Assembly: GCA_021298655.1 (NCBI GenBank)
Contig: JAJTFK010000005.1
Location: forward strand, 62,001-126,000
Length of the DNA stretch: 64,000 nt
Reading direction: 5' to 3'
Source: Cryomorphaceae bacterium
Lineage (GTDB): Bacteria; Bacteroidota; Bacteroidia; Flavobacteriales; Schleiferiaceae
Shown here: positions 7,797 through 15,349 of the stretch, one piece after another
Numbering within the stretch: the stretch's first letter is position 1
How the letters are laid out: every line of letters starts with the position of its first letter
The notes under the pieces: generated by a model
Seen by the model: only the letters and a program-made list of their open reading frames with translations
Told to the model about the DNA's origin: nothing
Database searches by the model: none
Position numbers and translations under genes: made by a program

Positions 7797-9003
7797 TCCA
7801 CCGAATGTAGCCCTTGGGGCGTTCCAGCCGTACCCAAACTTGGCTGATTTTTCCGGATTCAAGTCGGACGCTGTCGGTTGGAAGTTTCCAATCCCATCCG
7901 GTCGGCGCCGATCCGCGCACGGCATAGGTTCCGGGCGGAATGTGGTCCTTCCATTGCCGTTCCTGGGGCAGAACCTGGACGCGGTAGGTTTGGGTTCCGC
8001 AAAATTCCAGGTAAAGAGCAGGCGGTGAGCCCGTCATCTCGACGTTGAGGTCGATCCAGGCGGGCGCGCTTGCCGCTTCGCGGTCGGCCGGACGGGGTTC
8101 CTTGGGGCGAAACCCGTGACGGGCCGAAATGCCGGCTGCGAATGCATGGCTTTGTGCACTCCACTCGCCGAAAAAACGCATGCTTCGGTAGCTTAAGCAC
8201 GCCCGATGGGGGTTGCCCAGTTCGACGTAGCTTCCCGAAAATGGGCTTTGGCGTGGAGCACTCCATCGAAGCGTGGCCTGCCCCGTCGACCAACCGGCCA
8301 TCCATCCGCCGGCGTCGGGGGTTTGGATCCAAGCCCGTACGTTCAATTGGGGGCTGCCGTTTCGCTCCGACAGGTGAACCCACATTCGGTGGTCTCGGAC
8401 GTTTAGCGTCCACGTTAGCTGCTGCTGGATGGAATGAGGCGTTTGGGTTCGCCGCCATTCCAAGCTAGATTCCTGGGTGTGCAGGCGAAGCACGTGGCCT
8501 CGCAGCTCCGGACCCCACAGCCATCGGGCATCAACGCTTTGGTCGTGGTAACCCAGGCTGCGGTTGGAGCCGTTCTGGTTGGCTTCGATCCACTGGTTGC
8601 CGGTTCGCCAGGTCAGGGATTGGGTACCTCCAAGGGTCCGCTGCAGGTTGATGCCGTTCCAGCTGGCGCTGCCTACCCAGCCGTGGCGCTGCCAGGTAGC
8701 TTTAGCAGACCATGGCTTGGATGCAAGCTGCCCCTCACCAGACCACATCGCACCCACGCCTCCATTTTGGGCGTGCCAAATACCCGTTCCTCGGCGTGTC
8801 AGGCTCCAGCCCCATCCCGCCATTTGGCTTCCGTACACCAGGGACCAGTCGCCGCGGCGTGCCGCAAGTTGCGGACGGCCTCCGAAGCGCGTGGGCGATG
8901 ACTGAAACCACAGGGAGTGCTTCGAATCCGACCAGGACAGCCCAAGGGCCGGCCAAAGTCCGCCCGGGATCGTGCTCAAGGCCCACCATAGCGCGAAGCT
9001 CAT
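7756..9003 (-). CDS. Beta-barrel protein with C-terminal Ig-like domain, possible reduced usher
   Basis: The ATG at 9003 is chosen because it overlaps the stop of the upstream chaperone-like gene (ATGA), giving 415 residues. After a hydrophobic leader, residues 25-310 consist almost wholly of short amphipathic strands rich in Trp, Ser, Gly and Arg (ATWQRHGWVGSASWNG, QATLRWS), as in an outer-membrane barrel. Residues 330-405 look like an Ig or prealbumin-like domain (PPGTYAVRGSAP, QVWVRLERPKG). It is the third gene of an operon with a pilin-like and a periplasmic-chaperone-like gene, so an assembly or anchoring role at the outer membrane is suggested. It is about half the size of classical ushers and I cannot align it to one, so this is inference. 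Confidence 0.5.
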   Translation of the reverse strand: MSFALWWALSTIPGGLWPALGLSWSDSKHSLWFQSSPTRFGGRPQLAARRGDWSLVYGSQMAGWGWSLTRRGTGIWHAQNGGVGAMWSGEGQLASKPWSAKATWQRHGWVGSASWNGINLQRTLGGTQSLTWRTGNQWIEANQNGSNRSLGYHDQSVDARWLWGPELRGHVLRLHTQESSLEWRRTQTPHSIQQQLTWTLNVRDHRMWVHLSERNGSPQLNVRAWIQTPDAGGWMAGWSTGQATLRWSAPRQSPFSGSYVELGNPHRACLSYRSMRFFGEWSAQSHAFAAGISARHGFRPKEPRPADREAASAPAWIDLNVEMTGSPPALYLEFCGTQTYRVQVLPQERQWKDHIPPGTYAVRGSAPTGWDWKLPTDSVRLESGKISQVWVRLERPKGYIRWINAPGGAAGSSSP

Positions 9004-9647
9004 GGCCGAAGGCTTGCGGTAACCTGTCCGCGTACGTTTTCGAGCCAGACCCCATCGGATTCCGGCGGGAGGACCCAGGTGCGGCGGTCGCCCGGACGCA
9101 GTACCCCGCTCGCAATTCGCTGGGTTCCGCGCTCGAGCCCTTGGAGCGTAAAGCAGGTTCCCACCCAAAAGTTGGGCCCTGCATTGGTCACGTGCACCGA
9201 ATCACCTAACCACGTAAGTTCTACTTCGTCGCCAATGGGGCCGCGGTACAAATCGACCGCATAGCGCATGGAAACCTTGAACCGTACCGTTCCCGCCACC
9301 TCAATCAGAGCGTCTTCCACGGCGGCGGTGGTCACGTAAATGCGGGTGCCTTGGCTGCTGGAGTCCGCGCTTGGCCAGTTGTAGGGTACGGCCATTCGCT
9401 CCCCCGCGTCGAGGCCCACTTCACTCGGAATTTGAATGCTGCGCTGCGTACCCCATAGGCTGTCTACCGAGAGCAATGCGGTAACGGGCTGGTCGCTGGC
9501 ATTGTAGAGTTCAATGACGCCCGTAGCGGATTCGCCTAAGGTATGAAAATGGCTGAGCCCGTTGCGCACGACGACTTGGCCCTGGGCGCAAAGGCAAGCC
9601 AGCGAGGCAGCCCCAAGGAGGCTGCCCCGCAAGCGAGCGAGCTGCAT
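9000..9647 (-). CDS. PapD-like periplasmic chaperone-like protein
   Basis: The 215-residue protein has a signal peptide (to about residue 23) and two beta-sandwich-like halves. The first half carries features reminiscent of fimbrial chaperones: an early IELYNASDQPV strand, IQIPSEVGLDAGER, and a strand-rich VRFKVSMRYAVDLYR at the domain boundary. In pilus chaperones the corresponding strands bind subunits. The gene starts 1 nt after the stop of the pilin-like gene and overlaps the barrel gene by 4 bp, so the three are translated together. The resemblance is structural and partial; the invariant chaperone Arg/Lys pair cannot be confirmed by eye. Confidence 0.5.
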   Translation of the reverse strand: MQLARLRGSLLGAASLACLCAQGQVVVRNGLSHFHTLGESATGVIELYNASDQPVTALLSVDSLWGTQRSIQIPSEVGLDAGERMAVPYNWPSADSSSQGTRIYVTTAAVEDALIEVAGTVRFKVSMRYAVDLYRGPIGDEVELTWLGDSVHVTNAGPNFWVGTCFTLQGLERGTQRIASGVLRPGDRRTWVLPPESDGVWLENVRGQVTASLRP

Positions 9648-9648
9648 G

Positions 9649-10191
9649 CTAGTAGTTGCTGAGGGTGTACTGCAGCGAGACCACGCCGGCTGTTGCGGCG
9701 TCGAGGTTTTCGGTTGCGAAATTCACCATGTGCAAAATGGGTATTCCCTGACCTGCACCTGTGCCGCTGTAGGCCGATCCGATGCCCGTTACGAGTACCC
9801 CCGACTGCTGGCTGTTGCTGAGTACGACCTCGTGCCCTGAACCCGTACTCCCGGTTCCGGCTGGATTGGCCGCCAGGGAGAGGCTTACTCCTGCGGGAAA
9901 ATCACCGCCCACCACGTCCACGCTCAGTGCCCGCTGGTCGTCGGGTGCTGCGGACTTCACCGAAGTGTACTGCAGGTACATCACTTGGCTGGCTACACCC
10001 GGGAAGGCGGCGCCCGCCTGACCCGGAGCCGTGATCTGAAACGTCAAGTTGGTTAGGTTGCCCCCTTGGGCATTTACGGCGCGGATCATGGCTGCTTCGT
10101 CAACTTCAAAAACGGCATCCACAAAATCGGCATTTTGAGCTGAAGCGGCACACGCCGCCAAAAGGGATCCGGTAAAAATCATCGTACGCAT
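9649..10191 (-). CDS. Pilin-like secreted protein
   Basis: The 180-residue protein has a clear signal peptide (ending AASAQ at 19). The mature chain is short, beta-rich and rich in Gly, Ala, Ser and Thr, with no cysteines. It opens with an alternating strand (DFVDAVFEVDEA) and ends with another (GVVSLQYTLSNY) that finishes on tyrosine. An alternating C-terminal strand with an aromatic end is the hallmark of chaperone-usher subunits and of spore-coat-U or DUF4402-type proteins. It is the first gene of the operon with the chaperone-like and barrel genes. It is probably a surface fibre subunit, by inference from fold pattern and context. Confidence 0.5.
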   Translation of the reverse strand: MRTMIFTGSLLAACAASAQNADFVDAVFEVDEAAMIRAVNAQGGNLTNLTFQITAPGQAGAAFPGVASQVMYLQYTSVKSAAPDDQRALSVDVVGGDFPAGVSLSLAANPAGTGSTGSGHEVVLSNSQQSGVLVTGIGSAYSGTGAGQGIPILHMVNFATENLDAATAGVVSLQYTLSNY

Positions 10192-10335
10192 AAAATTGGA
10201 ATTTAGTGGTTAGCGTCCCCCACCGCGGGGAACGGACCAAAACTCCGAAGCCACGTGGCGCGCAGTCGGTTCCAACGGTTTGCGAAGCCGAGGTTAAACG
10301 CAAGCCAACGCTTCGCGAGGCCACGTCCCTAAAAT
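10192..10335. other. Intergenic region with several inverted repeats
   Basis: This 144-bp space separates the aldo/keto reductase stop from the pilin-like start, both on the minus strand. It contains a CCCC-caccgc-GGGG hairpin at 10217-10230, a perfect 10-bp palindrome GCCACGTGGC at 10250-10259, and an inverted pair GCGAAGC/GCTTCGC at 10282-10288 and 10310-10316. None is followed by a T run, so they are not ordinary terminators. They could be operator sites for the pilin operon. A weak box (TAAATTCC on the minus strand, 10198-10205) lies 6 nt before the pilin ATG. Confidence 0.4.
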
Positions 10336-11319
10336 TCAGTACGGTGCTAAAATGGGCTTATTCAGTACGATGCCCTCGATGCGCTCCATGACTTCGGGGG
10401 TGAGCGAGGCTACCGCCTCGGATGCGGCCAGGTTTTCGCGCAGCTGCTCCACGCGGGTTGCACCCAACATTACGGTGGAAACGTGCGGATTTTTTAGGCA
10501 CCAAGCGATGCTTAGCTGGGCGGGAGTCACTCCAAGTTCCGCCGCTAAATCGGCGAGTCGCCCTGCAACGGCCAGCTTTTCGTCGACCACGTTGCGGTCC
10601 TTGAGCCAAGCCAATTCGTCGCGGTTAAGGCGAAAGTCGTCGCGCAGTCCGCTGCGGTACTTGTTGGTTAAAATACCCGAGGCCAGGGGCGACCAGATGG
10701 TGGTTCCGAGTCCGATGCGGTCAAAAAGTCGCAGGAACTCCGATTCCATTTTTTCGCGGTGCAGCAGGTTGTACTGAGGCTGCTCCATCGTCGGACCGAT
10801 CAGGTGGTGCTGGTCCGCCACGCGTTGCGCGTCCATGATTTCTTCGGCACTCCATTCGGAGGTTCCCCAGTACAGGATTTTGCCCTGCATGACGAGCTGG
10901 TGCATCGTCCAGACCGTTTCTTCGATCGGCGTTTGCTTGTCGGGGCGGTGGCAGAAGTAGAGGTCGAGGTAGTCGACCTTCAGCCGATCCAGGGCTTGGT
11001 GGCAGGCCTCGACAACGTGCTTGCGGTGGAGTCCGCGTTGGGTCGGAAGCTTGCCGCCTGCGCCAAAAAACACCTTGGACGACAGGGTGTAGCTGTCGCG
11101 TGCCCAGCCCACTTCGCGGAGAATTTGGCCCATAACCCGCTCGGACTCGCCGTGGGCGTAGACCTCGGCGTTGTCAAAAAAGTTTACTCCGGCCTCGTAG
11201 GCTGCAATAAAGAGGTCCTTCGCGGTGGGGTAGGGGATCTGGTTCCCGAACGTAATCCAAGTACCGAACGACAGCTCGCTAAGCTGCAAGCCAGAGCGAC
11301 CTAACCGACGGTATTCCAT
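10336..11319 (-). CDS. Aldo/keto reductase, potassium-channel beta-subunit type
   Basis: The ATG at 11319 gives MEYRRLGRSGLQLSELSFGTW, the usual family start, and 327 residues. The catalytic tetrad can be placed: Asp and Tyr in FFDNAEVYAHG, Lys in LSSKVFF, and His in YFCHRPD. The NADPH-binding C-terminal part includes WSPLASGILTNKY. The closest family is the Shaker beta-subunit/YghZ-like group, which reduces aldehydes with NADPH in the cytoplasm; the physiological substrate is unknown. The gene starts 4 bp after purS and is the last gene of a pssA-purS-reductase operon. Confidence 0.88.
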   Translation of the reverse strand: MEYRRLGRSGLQLSELSFGTWITFGNQIPYPTAKDLFIAAYEAGVNFFDNAEVYAHGESERVMGQILREVGWARDSYTLSSKVFFGAGGKLPTQRGLHRKHVVEACHQALDRLKVDYLDLYFCHRPDKQTPIEETVWTMHQLVMQGKILYWGTSEWSAEEIMDAQRVADQHHLIGPTMEQPQYNLLHREKMESEFLRLFDRIGLGTTIWSPLASGILTNKYRSGLRDDFRLNRDELAWLKDRNVVDEKLAVAGRLADLAAELGVTPAQLSIAWCLKNPHVSTVMLGATRVEQLRENLAASEAVASLTPEVMERIEGIVLNKPILAPY

Positions 11320-11323
11320 TGTT

Positions 11324-11578
11324 TTACGCTTGGTTGAACAGCTCGAACTCAAAGCCTTCCATAATGGGGTTGGCTAGGAGTTTTTCGCAGGCAATCGTTA
11401 CTTTTTCGTGCGCCTCGTCCTTGCTGGCGGCCTCGACCTCAAGGGTGATGTGCTTGCCGATGCGGACGCCACCGATTTCGGGCAGGCCGAGTGAGGGCAT
11501 GCTCTGGCTCACGGCCTTACCTTGAGGATCCAAAAGTGCCTTGTGGGGCATCACGTTGATTTCAGCGCGGAATTTCAT
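11324..11578 (-). CDS. purS: Phosphoribosylformylglycinamidine synthase subunit PurS
   Basis: The 84-residue protein begins MKFRAEINVMPHKALLDPQG and contains VSQSMPSLGLPEIGGVRIGKH, the PurS signature. PurS is the small bridging subunit of the FGAM synthase complex with PurL and PurQ, the fourth step of purine synthesis. No purL or purQ lies in this window. The start overlaps the end of pssA by 4 bp, so translation is coupled to phosphatidylserine synthase. Confidence 0.88.
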   Translation of the reverse strand: MKFRAEINVMPHKALLDPQGKAVSQSMPSLGLPEIGGVRIGKHITLEVEAASKDEAHEKVTIACEKLLANPIMEGFEFELFNQA

Positions 11579-12249
11579 AAATAGCGTTTTTCGAGGGCAG
11601 AAACTACAGGCAGCAAAGGTACGGCAACGGCCATCGCGGCCAAGCCCCAAAAGGCAAATACCCCAAGCGATGCGGCCAGCCAGGCCAAGCGGAACCGACG
11701 CTGCCCCCAGCCTTTGGGAAGGTCCTTTAGCGAGGCCACGGTGAACGGCGCATTGAGGCTGTAGACGGACCACGCCAAAGCGACCAGGAACAGGGCAGGG
11801 TGAAGGGGAAGCAGTCCGGCGTCGGCCGCGTACATCAGGCCAAGTGCGAAGGCGGTGTTGGCGGGCGTCGGCATGCCAATAAAACCTTTGGCGTCCTTCA
11901 TGTCGGAGTTAAAGCGCGCCAATCGGTACACCGAGGCGAGCGTAACGGCCCAACCGAGCACGGGCAGCGCGGGCCATGCGTAGCCGGTGTTGGACCACAT
12001 GGCGAGCTGCATCCACATAAAACCCGGAACCACGCCAAAGGTGATGGCGTCGGCCAGGCTGTCGAGCTGAACGCCGAGTTCGCCGCTTACGCCGAGTTTT
12101 CGGGCAGCCCAACCGTCCAGTCCGTCAAAGGCGAAGGCCAGCAGTACGGCCACGGCGGCGTACTCAAAATTTTGAAACATAAGGTACCAAATAGCGGCCA
12201 TGCCGCAGGCCACGTTGCCCAGCGTAAGGGCGTTGGGAATCCATCGCAT
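11575..12249 (-). CDS. pssA: CDP-diacylglycerol--serine O-phosphatidyltransferase
   Basis: The 224-residue membrane protein starts at ATG 12249 (MRWIPNALTLGNVACG). It carries the CDP-alcohol phosphatidyltransferase motif FDGLDGWAARKLGVSGELG followed by QLDSLADA, with the metal- and substrate-binding aspartates in place. About seven hydrophobic segments follow the family pattern. It makes phosphatidylserine, the precursor of phosphatidylethanolamine. A perfect -7 box (TACTTTTG) ends 4 nt before the ATG. lnt is transcribed divergently from the 31-bp gap. It heads an operon with purS and the aldo/keto reductase. Confidence 0.92.
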   Translation of the reverse strand: MRWIPNALTLGNVACGMAAIWYLMFQNFEYAAVAVLLAFAFDGLDGWAARKLGVSGELGVQLDSLADAITFGVVPGFMWMQLAMWSNTGYAWPALPVLGWAVTLASVYRLARFNSDMKDAKGFIGMPTPANTAFALGLMYAADAGLLPLHPALFLVALAWSVYSLNAPFTVASLKDLPKGWGQRRFRLAWLAASLGVFAFWGLAAMAVAVPLLPVVSALEKRYL

Positions 12250-12253
12250 CGCA

Positions 12254-12261
12254 CAAAAGTA
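12254..12261 (-). promoter_or_regulatory. -7 box of the pssA operon
   Basis: TACTTTTG on the minus strand matches TAnnTTTG exactly and lies 4 nt before the pssA ATG, implying a leaderless or nearly leaderless mRNA. Confidence 0.6.
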
Positions 12262-12267
12262 CGGCGC

Positions 12268-12275
12268 TACCTTTG
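12268..12275 (+). promoter_or_regulatory. -7 box of lnt
   Basis: TACCTTTG matches the consensus exactly and lies 5 nt before the lnt ATG at 12281. It faces the pssA box on the other strand only 6 bp away, so the two promoters must overlap. Confidence 0.6.
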
Positions 12276-12280
12276 GGGTC

Positions 12281-13879
12281 ATGGCGACGTTGAACCGAAT
12301 ACCGAATTGGGGCTTGGCCCTGCTCACTCCCGTGCTCCTCAGCTTGGCATGGCCCGGGAGCCTGGGCTACCACGAATGGCCTCTGCTGGCGCCCCTACTT
12401 TGGGTTTCCTTGGTCCCGATGCTGGTGCTCGAAGCCCGCATGCGCCCCGCCCCGCTGCGCCGGTTTGCGGGTTGGGCCCTTTTGAGTATGGCCCTGTTCA
12501 ACCTCGGAACGACCTGGTGGGTTGCCGGGGCCCACTGGAGCGGCGTTTTGGGCGCCGTACTCATCAACGGAATTCTGATGGGCGGCGTATGGACGCTGTA
12601 CAGCTACACTGCCCGACAGGTTGGGGTGCGCACCGCGCTGTGGATTTGGGTCACCGGTTGGATCGCCATCGAAATCCTCCACGAAAACTGGGCCTTTAGC
12701 TTTCCCTGGCTCAACCTCGGGAACGCCTTTGCCGAGGTTCCGCACTGGGTGCGCTGGTACGCATGGACCGGGCCCCGTGGCGGAACGCTGTGGCTGCTCC
12801 TGGCCAATGCCCTGTTTTGGCAGCTCAGCACGGGCGCAACCCGCGCTCGGCGCACCGGTGTGTGGGTGGTCGTCTTGGGGCCCATACTGCTGAGTTACGG
12901 CCTGGGCGCATGGCTCGATGCTCAAGTGCCCCACGGCCGCGTGCGCGCACTGGTCGTGCAGCCCAACGTGGACCCCTACACCGAGAAGTTTCAAACTCCG
13001 GACTGGGACCAAGCGCGGAAGTGGGCCTTGCTGGCTTCGGCCGAAGCCGATTCCGCCCCCGGATTGCTTGTTTTGCCTGAGACCTTTTTGCACGAAGGCC
13101 TGGACGAGAATTACGCATCCAATTGGCCTTCCCTGCTCGCGTTCGAGCCCCTGCTTCGGGCGAATTGGGGCGTGATTTTGGGCGCGACAACCTACCGGCT
13201 TCACGGTCCGGAACCTGAAAACCCTGCAGCTCGGAAACTCGACGACCGCCGCTACGTGAGCTGGGCCAACAGCGCGGTCTTTGCCCGGGCGGGCCTTCCG
13301 CTGCAGGTTTACCGCAAGTCGAAGCTGGTAGTCGGCGTCGAAACGATGCCCATGGCGGGTACGCTCAACCGAATCTTGGGCGACCTGACCCTTTCGTTGG
13401 GCGGAACGAGCGGAACCCTCGCCACCCAAGAGCAGCGCGCGGTGTTTGAAGCGGGTCCCGACCTGCCTCGGGTAGGAACGCCGATTTGCTGGGAGCAGGA
13501 TTTTGGACCCTACGCGGCCGAGTTTTCGAACGCCGGGGCCGAAGTCTTGGCCGTACTTACCAACGACGGTTGGTGGGGAAACACCTCGGGCCACGTCGCC
13601 CACCTGCACTACGCCCGACTGCGCGCCATAGAGCAGCACCGCGCGGTGCTTCGCAGCGCCAACACGGGAATTTCGGCCGTGATTGGCCCCGACGGCCAGA
13701 TTCAGCAGTCGCTGGGTTGGGACCAAGAGGGCATGCTTCGCGCCACGGTCCCTACCTACGATACGCCCAGTTTTTTTGCGCGCCACGGCGACATTATGGG
13801 CGATTGGGGCCTCTTTGTCTTCGGCTTTCTGTCCCTGAGTTTGCTGGTGCGCCGCATTCGGGGTGCCAACGGCCCCTAG
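12281..13879 (+). CDS. lnt: Apolipoprotein N-acyltransferase
   Basis: The 532-residue protein has about six N-terminal transmembrane helices, a periplasmic nitrilase domain (about 220-490) and a final helix. The catalytic triad can be placed at Glu in LLVLPETF, Lys in YRKSKLVVGVE, and Cys in GTPICWEQDFG. It adds the third acyl chain to the N-terminal cysteine of lipoproteins. The start at 12281 follows a perfect -7 box by 5 nt. Several lipoproteins in this window (SusD, OmpH-like, the 38148 product) would be substrates. Confidence 0.93.
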   Translation: MATLNRIPNWGLALLTPVLLSLAWPGSLGYHEWPLLAPLLWVSLVPMLVLEARMRPAPLRRFAGWALLSMALFNLGTTWWVAGAHWSGVLGAVLINGILMGGVWTLYSYTARQVGVRTALWIWVTGWIAIEILHENWAFSFPWLNLGNAFAEVPHWVRWYAWTGPRGGTLWLLLANALFWQLSTGATRARRTGVWVVVLGPILLSYGLGAWLDAQVPHGRVRALVVQPNVDPYTEKFQTPDWDQARKWALLASAEADSAPGLLVLPETFLHEGLDENYASNWPSLLAFEPLLRANWGVILGATTYRLHGPEPENPAARKLDDRRYVSWANSAVFARAGLPLQVYRKSKLVVGVETMPMAGTLNRILGDLTLSLGGTSGTLATQEQRAVFEAGPDLPRVGTPICWEQDFGPYAAEFSNAGAEVLAVLTNDGWWGNTSGHVAHLHYARLRAIEQHRAVLRSANTGISAVIGPDGQIQQSLGWDQEGMLRATVPTYDTPSFFARHGDIMGDWGLFVFGFLSLSLLVRRIRGANGP

Positions 13880-13938
13880 CTTGATCTGCAGCCCGGGCAA
13901 ATCCGCCCCTTCGGCGCCCCGCGCACGCCCGTGAGGCC

Positions 13939-13946
13939 TACCTTTG
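13939..13946 (+). promoter_or_regulatory. -7 box of lpdA
   Basis: TACCTTTG is an exact match to TAnnTTTG and ends 4 nt before the lpdA ATG at 13951. The leader would be 0-1 nt. Confidence 0.6.
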
Positions 13947-13950
13947 CGGT

Positions 13951-15345
13951 ATGGAATACGACGTACTGGTTATCGGCGCCGGCCCCGGAGGCTACGTGAG
14001 CGCCATTCGCTGCGCCCAGCTGGGTTTGAACACGGCCTTGGTTGAAAAAGACCCCACCCTCGGCGGAACCTGCCTCAACGTGGGTTGCATCCCGTCGAAG
14101 GCGCTGCTGGACTCGTCGGAGCACTACTACAACGCCACCCATGCCTTTGCGGAGCACGGCATCGACGTCGAGGCCCCCAAGATCAACTGGCCCCAGATGA
14201 TGGCCCGCAAGAAGCAGGTGGTCGACACGACCTGCTCGGGCATCGATTTTTTGATGAACAAGAACAAGGTTACGGTCCTCAAGGGACTGGGGTCCTTCGT
14301 CGATGCCCACACCGTGAAGGTTTCGGGCGCCGAGGAGCAGACGGTGAAGGCCAAGCACCTCATCGTGGCCACCGGGTCTACCCCCATCGAGCTGCCCTTC
14401 GCCAAGTTTGACGGCGAGCGCATCATCAGTTCTACCGAGGCCCTGAGCCTCCCCGAGGTGCCCAAGCGCCTGATCGTCATCGGCGGCGGCGTAATTGGCC
14501 TGGAGCTCGGCAGCGTCTACAAGCGCCTGGGCGCCGAGGTGACGGTGGTGGAGTTCGCGGATTCCATCCTCGCCACGATGGACGGCTCCATCGGCAAGGA
14601 GATGCAGCGCGTACTCCGCAAGATGGGCATGAACTTCCATCTGGGAACCAAGGTCGAAGGCGTTTCGCGCACCGGCGACGTCGTGACCGTGACCGCAACC
14701 GATAAGAAAGGCAACACCGTAACGGTCGAGGGCGACTACTGCTTGGTGGCCGTGGGCCGCAAGGCCAATACGGCCGGACTGAACTACGAGGCCGCAGGGC
14801 TTACCGCCGACGAGCGCGGACGCCTGAACGTGAACGACCACCTGCAGACCAGCCAGCCCCACATTTACGCCATCGGCGACGTGGTGCGCGGCGCAATGCT
14901 GGCCCACAAGGCCGAAGAAGAGGGCGTCGTGGTCGCCGAGCAAATCGCCGGTCAGAAACCGCACATCGACTACAATTTGATTCCTGGGATTGTCTACACG
15001 TGGCCGGAGGCGGCGAGCGTGGGCAAGACCGAAGAGGAGCTCAAGGCCAGCGGCCGCGGCTACAAGGTGGGCAACTTCCCGATGCGCGCACTGGGACGCA
15101 GCCGAGCCTCGGGCGACACCGACGGCTTTGTGAAGATCCTGGCCGATGCCGGCACCGACGAGGTGCTCGGAGCCCACATCGTGGGTGCCCGCGCCGCCGA
15201 CCTGATCATGGAATTGGCCGTGGCGATGGAATACCGTGCTTCGGCTGAAGACGTGGCCCGCATTTGCCACGGTCACCCGACCTACACCGAGGCCATCAAA
15301 GAAGCCGCCCTCGACGCAACGGCGAAGCGGGCCATACACATGTAG
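13951..15345 (+). CDS. lpdA: Dihydrolipoyl dehydrogenase (E3)
   Basis: The 464-residue flavoprotein has the FAD-binding GAGPGGYVSA at residues 9-18 and the redox disulfide in GGTCLNVGCIPSK (C41, C46). It also has the NAD-binding GGGVIGLELGSVYKRLGAEV and, near the C terminus, the catalytic His-Glu pair H442/E447 in HGHPTYTEA. It reoxidises lipoamide for the pyruvate, 2-oxoglutarate and branched-chain dehydrogenase complexes. The E1/E2 genes are not in the window. pabB starts 4 bp after its stop, so an operon lpdA-pabB-tilS-dsbD-like is likely. Confidence 0.96.
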   Translation: MEYDVLVIGAGPGGYVSAIRCAQLGLNTALVEKDPTLGGTCLNVGCIPSKALLDSSEHYYNATHAFAEHGIDVEAPKINWPQMMARKKQVVDTTCSGIDFLMNKNKVTVLKGLGSFVDAHTVKVSGAEEQTVKAKHLIVATGSTPIELPFAKFDGERIISSTEALSLPEVPKRLIVIGGGVIGLELGSVYKRLGAEVTVVEFADSILATMDGSIGKEMQRVLRKMGMNFHLGTKVEGVSRTGDVVTVTATDKKGNTVTVEGDYCLVAVGRKANTAGLNYEAAGLTADERGRLNVNDHLQTSQPHIYAIGDVVRGAMLAHKAEEEGVVVAEQIAGQKPHIDYNLIPGIVYTWPEAASVGKTEEELKASGRGYKVGNFPMRALGRSRASGDTDGFVKILADAGTDEVLGAHIVGARAADLIMELAVAMEYRASAEDVARICHGHPTYTEAIKEAALDATAKRAIHM

Positions 15346-15349
15346 GGCT

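Noticed and set aside
12395-15339. Long minus-strand open frames across lnt and lpdA
   Set aside because: They mirror well-identified enzymes with all catalytic residues on the plus strand and show no recognisable protein.
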